From Deinococcus sp. (GTDB taxonomy: Bacteria; Deinococcota; Deinococci; Deinococcales; Deinococcaceae), in NCBI RefSeq assembly GCF_018260555.1, contig NZ_JAGLBB010000084.1, forward strand, positions 1-8,376: DNA of 8,376 nucleotides, read 5' to 3'. The position numbers and the translations under genes were made by a program. Shown piece after piece: positions 4,621 to 8,376 of this stretch. The notes under the pieces are model-generated. The model was not told where the DNA came from. It ran no database searches and saw only the letters and a program-made list of their open reading frames with translations. Every line of letters begins with the position of its first letter. Positions within the stretch are counted from its first letter, which is position 1.

Positions 4621-5804
4621 CAGACTTCGCGCAGCAGGCGGGCCAGCAGGCGCACGTGGTCAGGCCAGCGGTCCAGGCGGACGTGTTCGTGCGCGGCGTG
4701 CGCGCCGTCACCGGGTGCGCCCAGGCCGTCCAGGGTGGGAATGATGGGCGCAGTGAAGTTGCCGTCGCTGCCGCCGCCCACGACGGCGCTGGGAACGTCG
4801 AAACCCAGCTCGCGGGCGATGGCGCGCGCCTGGGCGTACAGGGCCAGGGTGCCTTCGCCCTGCTCGAAGGGCGGGCGGTTCAGGCCGCCTTCCACGCGGC
4901 TCTGGACGCGGGCGTCCGCTGGCGTCCAGGCGTGCACGGCGGCGTCTACGCGCGCGCCCTCCTCCAGACTGCTGACGCGCACATCGAGTTCCAGGCGGCA
5001 GTGGGAAGGGATCACGTTCACGGCGCTGCCCCCGGCGATCAGCCCGGCGCTGACGGTCGTGCCGAGGTCGGGTCGGGCCAGGGCCTGAAGGTCCAGAATG
5101 GCCTGCGCGGCGGCCGTGACGGCGCTGGCCCCCTCGCCGGGTTTGTTTCCGGCGTGGCTGGCGACGCCCGTGAAGGTCAGGACGTAACTGCCGGTGCCTT
5201 TCCGGCCGGTTTTCAGGGCGTGGGTATCCGCGACGGGCGGCTCGACGACCAGCGCCACGCGGGCAAACCGGGCGGCGTTCTCGATGTGCGCGCGGCTGCT
5301 GAGGCTGCCGGTTTCCTCATCCGGGGACAGCAGGACCTGCACGCCGCCCGCCGGCCACTCGCCGTTCAGGGAGCGCAGCGCGTGGAACAGGCCCACGATG
5401 CCGGCCTTCATGTCGTACGTGCCGGGACCGTACAGGCGGTCGCCCTCCACGCGCAGCGGCATATGATCCAGCGTGCCGTGCGGCCAGACGGTATCGGCGT
5501 GCGTGAGCACGAGTACCGGCCGGTCCTGCCCGCCCAGGTCCTGCTCGCCCTGGTTCTGGCCGCCCAGGCCGGGTGCGGGCAGCCCGTGTTCGGCGTCGGC
5601 GCGGCGCACCCCGAAGTTGAACAGGCGAGCGCCGCCGCCCAGGGCGTGGGTTTCGGCGCCCATGGCGCGCGCCCAGCCTTCCACGACGTCCATGACGCGG
5701 GCGATACCGGCCGGATCGGTCGATGGCGATTCGATGCGGGCCAGGGTGTCCAGGTCGGCCAGCATGGCTTTCAGGTCGGGGGTGAAGTCAGGCATGAGCG
5801 TCAT
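4620..5804 (-). CDS. M20 family metallopeptidase (CPG2-like)
   Basis: A 394-aa protein of the M20 di-zinc peptidase family, closest in style to glutamate carboxypeptidase G2. Visible motifs: LTHADTVWP (100-108; H102 a ligand, D104 behind it), GTYDMKAG (128-135; D131 bridging), SPDEETGS (160-167; E163 general base, E164 ligand), VVEPP (187-191; E188 ligand) and GAHAAHEH (367-374; H369 ligand). The dimerisation/lid domain starts around SHAGNKPGEGAS (216-227). All metal ligands are intact, so it should be active, probably on C-terminal Glu or similar amide bonds; no signal peptide. A Gly/Gln-rich loop (80-94) precedes the first ligand strand. Start: ATG at 5804 with G-rich GGTGGGGG 6 nt upstream; the ATG at 5795 is a rival, with TAGCAT 7 nt upstream (leaderless style). 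The frame stays open further upstream but overlaps a terminator. The stop is completed by repeat D. Confidence 0.88.
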   Translation of the reverse strand: MTLMPDFTPDLKAMLADLDTLARIESPSTDPAGIARVMDVVEGWARAMGAETHALGGGARLFNFGVRRADAEHGLPAPGLGGQNQGEQDLGGQDRPVLVLTHADTVWPHGTLDHMPLRVEGDRLYGPGTYDMKAGIVGLFHALRSLNGEWPAGGVQVLLSPDEETGSLSSRAHIENAARFARVALVVEPPVADTHALKTGRKGTGSYVLTFTGVASHAGNKPGEGASAVTAAAQAILDLQALARPDLGTTVSAGLIAGGSAVNVIPSHCRLELDVRVSSLEEGARVDAAVHAWTPADARVQSRVEGGLNRPPFEQGEGTLALYAQARAIARELGFDVPSAVVGGGSDGNFTAPIIPTLDGLGAPGDGAHAAHEHVRLDRWPDHVRLLARLLREV

Positions 5805-5867
5805 GCTACGCCCCCACCGGCGGCGGCAGGCCTCTGACCGCGTGCGCGGGGGCGGGTGCGCCGGCAC

Positions 5868-5906
5868 AGAAACGCGGCCCCCGCGAAACCAGTGGCGGGG
5901 GCCGCG
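5868..5906 (-). terminator. Intrinsic terminator of the 63-aa gene
   Basis: CGCGGCCCCCGC (5873-5884) pairs perfectly over 12 bp with GCGGGGGCCGCG (5895-5906) across a 10-nt loop. Read on the minus strand, the hairpin is followed at once by TTTCTGT, a short T-run. It lies 17 nt past the stop of the gene at 5923-6114 and insulates it from the M20 gene. Confidence 0.75.
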
Positions 5907-5922
5907 CGGGGCGGGGTGTGTT

Positions 5923-6114
5923 TCAGCCGAGCAGGGCAATCTGGCGGGCGTCCACCTTGAGTTTCGCGCTGCCCTTGAGGTACAGGTCGTGAAGTGCCTT
6001 CTGTCCGAACAGGCGCGTGACACGCGTGGCCGTCATCTCGACGGTATGACCGGCCACTTTCAGACGAACGAGATCGGTGGTTCCGGGAACCCAGGTACAG
6101 GACAGTTCTTGCAT
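5923..6114 (-). CDS. Small hypothetical protein (63 aa)
   Basis: Not recognised. A 63-aa basic, soluble protein: MQELSCTWVPGTTDLVRLKV, then GHTVEMTATRVTRLFGQKALHDLYLKGSAKLKVDARQIALLG. One Cys (C6), no membrane segment. The first half looks like two or three strands (LSCTWVP, DLVRLKVAGHTVEMTA), the middle a helix (RVTRLFGQKALHDLYLKG). The gene is well supported despite its size: GGAGG (complement of 6121-6125) lies 6 nt before the ATG, and a strong terminator lies just past the stop, so it is a single-gene unit. The reading frame continues upstream, but nothing there has a ribosome binding site this good. Confidence 0.75.
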   Translation of the reverse strand: MQELSCTWVPGTTDLVRLKVAGHTVEMTATRVTRLFGQKALHDLYLKGSAKLKVDARQIALLG

Positions 6115-6126
6115 GGCAGACCTCCA

Positions 6127-6336
6127 GAAAAAGAGTGGTGAGCGGCGCGGCAACCCACGGGAGAAGGGCAGGTCCAGGGCGAAGGCAGGCAGGACACTCG
6201 GTATTCGGTTGACCCGGTCGGAACGCCGCAACCAACCCAGCGGTTCGTTGACACATGACGTTACGGGCCTGTTGCGCCGGTAAGAACAGCATAGGCCAGT
6301 CACAGACGGCAATGGAAAGCAATCACCCGTTCCGCG
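6127..6336. other. Spacer with no gene found
   Basis: It must hold the promoter of the 63-aa gene (minus), but I cannot point to a clear -10/-35 pair. On the plus strand TTGACA (6248-6253) is a perfect -35 hexamer without a matching -10 at 16-18 bp. No repeat-family copy, tRNA or open frame with a ribosome binding site was found. Confidence 0.4.
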
Positions 6337-6363
6337 TTGAGGAAGGCATCATGAACATAAAAT
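6337..6363 (+). promoter_or_regulatory. Candidate promoter in an AT-rich patch
   Basis: TTGAGG (6337-6342) and TAAAAT (6358-6363) are separated by 15 bp, shorter than ideal. The patch is the most AT-rich in this region and also contains the small inverted repeat GCATCAT (6346-6352) / ATGATG (6362-6367). If used, it would give the S9 peptidase gene a leader of about 200 nt carrying the 18-bp tandem repeats. Confidence 0.3.
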
Positions 6364-6380
6364 GATGTGCACGCTCCTGT

Positions 6381-6452
6381 GTTTCCTCAATGACCTGGGT
6401 TTCCTCAATGACCTGGGTTTCCTCAATGACCTGGGTTTCCTCAATGACCTGG
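6381..6452. repeat. Four perfect 18-bp tandem repeats
   Basis: GTTTCCTCAATGACCTGG is repeated four times head to tail without spacers or mismatches (6381, 6399, 6417, 6435). The unit is a multiple of three, so it reads through as a six-residue repeat in some frames, but no frame there has a credible start and ribosome binding site. It lies 116 bp before the S9 peptidase start. Perfect identity suggests recent expansion, so copy number may vary between strains. Confidence 0.92.
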
Positions 6453-6567
6453 GCCGCAACCCGTTTCGTTCTGGCCTGCTCTGCCGCGCAGCTCGACGGG
6501 TCCGCCCGGGTTGAGCAGTTACGCCGGCGCGCCGCAGCTGGCGCGGGGGTGTGCTTGACTGGAGTGC

Positions 6568-8343
6568 ATGACACTGCCCCACCCAAGTGCGCCCGCCGAC
6601 GCGCGGCCCGGTCCCGACTCGCTGCTGCCACTGGTGTTTCCTTCCGACCCGCAGGTCAGTCCGGACGGCCAGGCCGCCGCCTTCGTGCTGACCCGCATCG
6701 AGGAGGACAATCCCCGCACGCCCGACAGGGACTTCCCGAAACCGCGTTACCGCTCGCAGATCTGGCTGACCGACGGCACCCTGACCCGCGCCCTGACGCA
6801 GGGCGAGAACCGGGACAGCAGCCCCCGCTGGTCCCCGGACGCGCGCACGCTGGCCTTTACCCGCAAGGCCGCAGAGGGGAGCGCGCAACTGCACCTGCTG
6901 CCCCTGACAGGCGGCGAGGCCAGACGCCTAACCGACCTGCGAGGCGGCGTGGGCACTCCCCTCTGGAGCCCGGACGGACAGTTCATCGCGTTCACAAGTA
7001 CCGGCGACGACGAGGACCGACGCGACGAGCGCGGCGAGGCGCGCGTGATCACGAAACCCCGCTACCGTTTCAACGGCCGCGACTGGCTGCCCGACACGCC
7101 CGCCCGCCTGTACCGCCTGCATATTGCCAGCGGCGAACTGAGCGTCTGGCACGCCCCGGACCTGGAAATCAGCGACGTGGCGTGGCTGCCGGACAGCAGC
7201 GGCGTGCTGTTCGTGGCGGCCACCAGCGAACTGGCGGACGTGCGCAGGCAGCAGGAAGTCTGGCACCTGCCGCTGAACGGCGAGCGGCGGCAGGTCACGC
7301 GCTGGGCGTCCGCCGTGAACGCTGTCATCCCCCACCCGGACGGCCAGCACTTCGCGCTGCTGGGCCATCCCGCCGGGCACGGCAACACCGAACACACACA
7401 CCTGTACCTGCTGCCCCTGCAAGGCGAGGCCGACCCCCTGCGCCTGGACGCCGGGCACGACCACCCGGTCGGGAACGGCGTGGGCGGCGACTGCCACGTG
7501 GGCACCCTGCCCGAACGGCCCGCGTGGCTGGACGCCCGGACCCTGCTGTTCTCCGCGACCGTGCGCGGCAGCTGCGGCCTGTTCACCGCTACCCTGCCGG
7601 GCGACGGTCAACCCGGAACGGTGCACGTCCATGATCACGACTCGCAGGCCGTCATTCCGGCCTTTACCGCGCGCGGCGGCGGCCTCGCCCTGATCCGCGA
7701 ACGCGCCGACCGCTTCCCCGAAGTAGTCCTGAACGGCACCCAGGTCACGGACCTGCACGCCAACCTCCCCTTCACGGCCCGCACGCCCACCCGCGTGCCC
7801 TTCCCCACCGACCTCGGCGAGGGCGAAGGCTGGGTCCTGCTGCCGGACGGTACCGACCCCGTGCCCGCCCTGCTCAGCATTCACGGCGGGCCGCACACCG
7901 ACTACGGGCACGCCTTCACGCACGAATTCCAGCTGTACGCCGCGCGCGGCCAGGCCGTGTGCTACAGCAACCCACGCGGCAGTCTCGGCTACGGGCAGGC
8001 CTGGGTTGACGCCATCCACGGCCGCTGGGGAACCGTGGACGCCGACGACCTCCTGACCTTCTTCGACGCCTGCCTGCACACCCACCCCCGCCTCGACCGG
8101 GAGCATACCGCGGTCATGGGCGGCAGTTACGGCGGCTTCATGACCAACTGGCTCACCGCGCATACCACCCGCTTTCAGGCGGCCATCACCGACCGCAGCA
8201 TCTGCAACCTGCTGAGTTTCGGCGGCACCAGCGACATTGGCCTGCGCTTCTGGGACGATGAACTCGGTCTGAACTTCCACCGCCGCGCCGACGCCCTGAA
8301 ACCTGACCGCCTGACAGAAATTATGAGAAAGCGTCCCCGGTAG
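6568..8343 (+). CDS. S9 family serine peptidase, 3'-truncated by insertion
   Basis: The N-terminal 390 residues or so form a beta-propeller with PD40-like blades (VSPDGQAAAF, WSPDARTLAF, WSPDGQFIAF, LPDSSGVLF). The C-terminal part is the alpha/beta hydrolase domain of acylaminoacyl/dipeptidyl peptidases: oxyanion-hole HGGPHTDYG from H439, SNPRGSLGYG, and the nucleophile elbow GGSYGGF with S520. Family spacing (in Aeropyrum acylaminoacyl peptidase, Asp is about 79 and His about 111 residues after Ser) places Asp near 600 and His near 630, but the frame stops at 591. Homology fades after RADALKPDRLTE; the last residues (MRKRPR) are encoded by the foreign hairpin. The enzyme therefore lacks two of three catalytic residues and is very likely dead: a pseudogene by interruption. 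ATG at 6568 has GGAG 3 nt upstream. The rest of the gene may lie beyond the inserted element. Confidence 0.85.
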   Translation: MTLPHPSAPADARPGPDSLLPLVFPSDPQVSPDGQAAAFVLTRIEEDNPRTPDRDFPKPRYRSQIWLTDGTLTRALTQGENRDSSPRWSPDARTLAFTRKAAEGSAQLHLLPLTGGEARRLTDLRGGVGTPLWSPDGQFIAFTSTGDDEDRRDERGEARVITKPRYRFNGRDWLPDTPARLYRLHIASGELSVWHAPDLEISDVAWLPDSSGVLFVAATSELADVRRQQEVWHLPLNGERRQVTRWASAVNAVIPHPDGQHFALLGHPAGHGNTEHTHLYLLPLQGEADPLRLDAGHDHPVGNGVGGDCHVGTLPERPAWLDARTLLFSATVRGSCGLFTATLPGDGQPGTVHVHDHDSQAVIPAFTARGGGLALIRERADRFPEVVLNGTQVTDLHANLPFTARTPTRVPFPTDLGEGEGWVLLPDGTDPVPALLSIHGGPHTDYGHAFTHEFQLYAARGQAVCYSNPRGSLGYGQAWVDAIHGRWGTVDADDLLTFFDACLHTHPRLDREHTAVMGGSYGGFMTNWLTAHTTRFQAAITDRSICNLLSFGGTSDIGLRFWDDELGLNFHRRADALKPDRLTEIMRKRPR

Positions 8344-8376
8344 GGGACACTTTCTGGTTGTGAAGACCGAAAATGC
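8325..8376 (+). mobile_element. Probable end of an inserted element, IS200/IS605-like hairpin
   Basis: Right after the point where the S9 peptidase loses homology, AGAAAGCGTCCCC (8326-8338) pairs with GGGGACACTTTCT (8343-8355) across the tetraloop GGTA, 13 bp with one internal C-A mismatch. The stop codon TAG overlaps the loop. A subterminal imperfect hairpin next to a short AT-rich flank (TTAT, 8321-8324) is the hallmark of IS200/IS605 ends, which make no target duplication or terminal inverted repeats. Only about 50 bp is visible and no transposase is seen, so another element type, or a terminator, remains possible. Confidence 0.45.

Noticed and set aside
4539..5837. A 432-codon open frame on the plus strand
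   Set aside because: It mirrors the M20 peptidase gene, whose metal ligands are all intact; the antisense product is low-complexity Ala/Gly/Val-rich.
5805..6023. N-terminal extension of the M20 peptidase frame
   Set aside because: The extension crosses the terminator hairpin and overlaps the 63-aa gene; it is Arg-rich with no family similarity.
6381..6452. The tandem repeats as a CRISPR array
   Set aside because: The units are 18 bp with no spacers between them, so there is no repeat-spacer structure.
6390..7634. A plus-strand frame reading the 18-bp repeats as a six-residue repeat
   Set aside because: It overlaps the S9 gene in another frame, has no ribosome binding site, and its product after the repeats is typical out-of-frame Arg/Pro-rich sequence.
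6928..8280. A 450-codon open frame on the minus strand
   Set aside because: Antisense to the S9 peptidase with its clear propeller and nucleophile motifs; long antisense frames are expected at this GC.
8326..8355. The terminal hairpin as the normal terminator of the S9 gene
   Set aside because: There is no T-run after the stem, and the protein would end before two catalytic residues; an insertion explains both better.

Overview
The window looks like chromosomal DNA from a Deinococcus or a close relative. This is inferred from hand-read features: coding GC of roughly 70-75% in most genes, several small intergenic repeats of the kind described in Deinococcus genomes, -10-like TANNNT boxes only 6-9 nt from start codons (leaderless style), a BshB-like PIG-L deacetylase (bacillithiol-type chemistry), and a divergent Nudix protein. 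I could not run a database search, so the genus is a judgement.

Layout, left to right. A short noncoding flank carries a repeat remnant (1-133). It is followed by a minus-strand Nudix-fold gene with a degenerate Nudix box (134-646), its leader and its -10 box. Next come a tandem pair of intergenic repeats (about 792-1007), a minus-strand protein with an arginase-like metal-binding motif (1007-1684), and a second repeat cluster (1749-2025). A plus-strand PIG-L zinc deacetylase (2089-2766) converges on a small minus-strand hypothetical gene (2854-3150). A 99-bp repeat (3222-3320) precedes an exported calcineurin-like phosphoesterase of lower GC (3418-4359, minus). Another repeat (4486-4620) abuts an M20 metallopeptidase (4620-5804, minus). 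A strong terminator separates that gene from a 63-aa minus-strand protein (5923-6114). A 450-bp noncoding stretch holds four perfect 18-bp tandem repeats. Last is an S9-family serine peptidase (6568-8343, plus), cut off before its catalytic Asp and His at a junction with a 13-bp hairpin. That hairpin is probably the end of a mobile element running off the window.

The genes do not form an obvious pathway. Most sit alone between noncoding spacers. Two (PIG-L, S9) are on the plus strand and six on the minus strand. Several are housekeeping or accessory hydrolases (deacetylase, phosphoesterase, two peptidases, Nudix-fold).

The most interesting content is noncoding. One family of modular, terminally inverted repeats occurs at least six times in 4 kb. 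Its copies swap central blocks, come in 99-bp and about 136-bp classes, form hairpins with compensating changes, and supply the last base of two genes' stop codons. The broken S9 gene is the other main observation.
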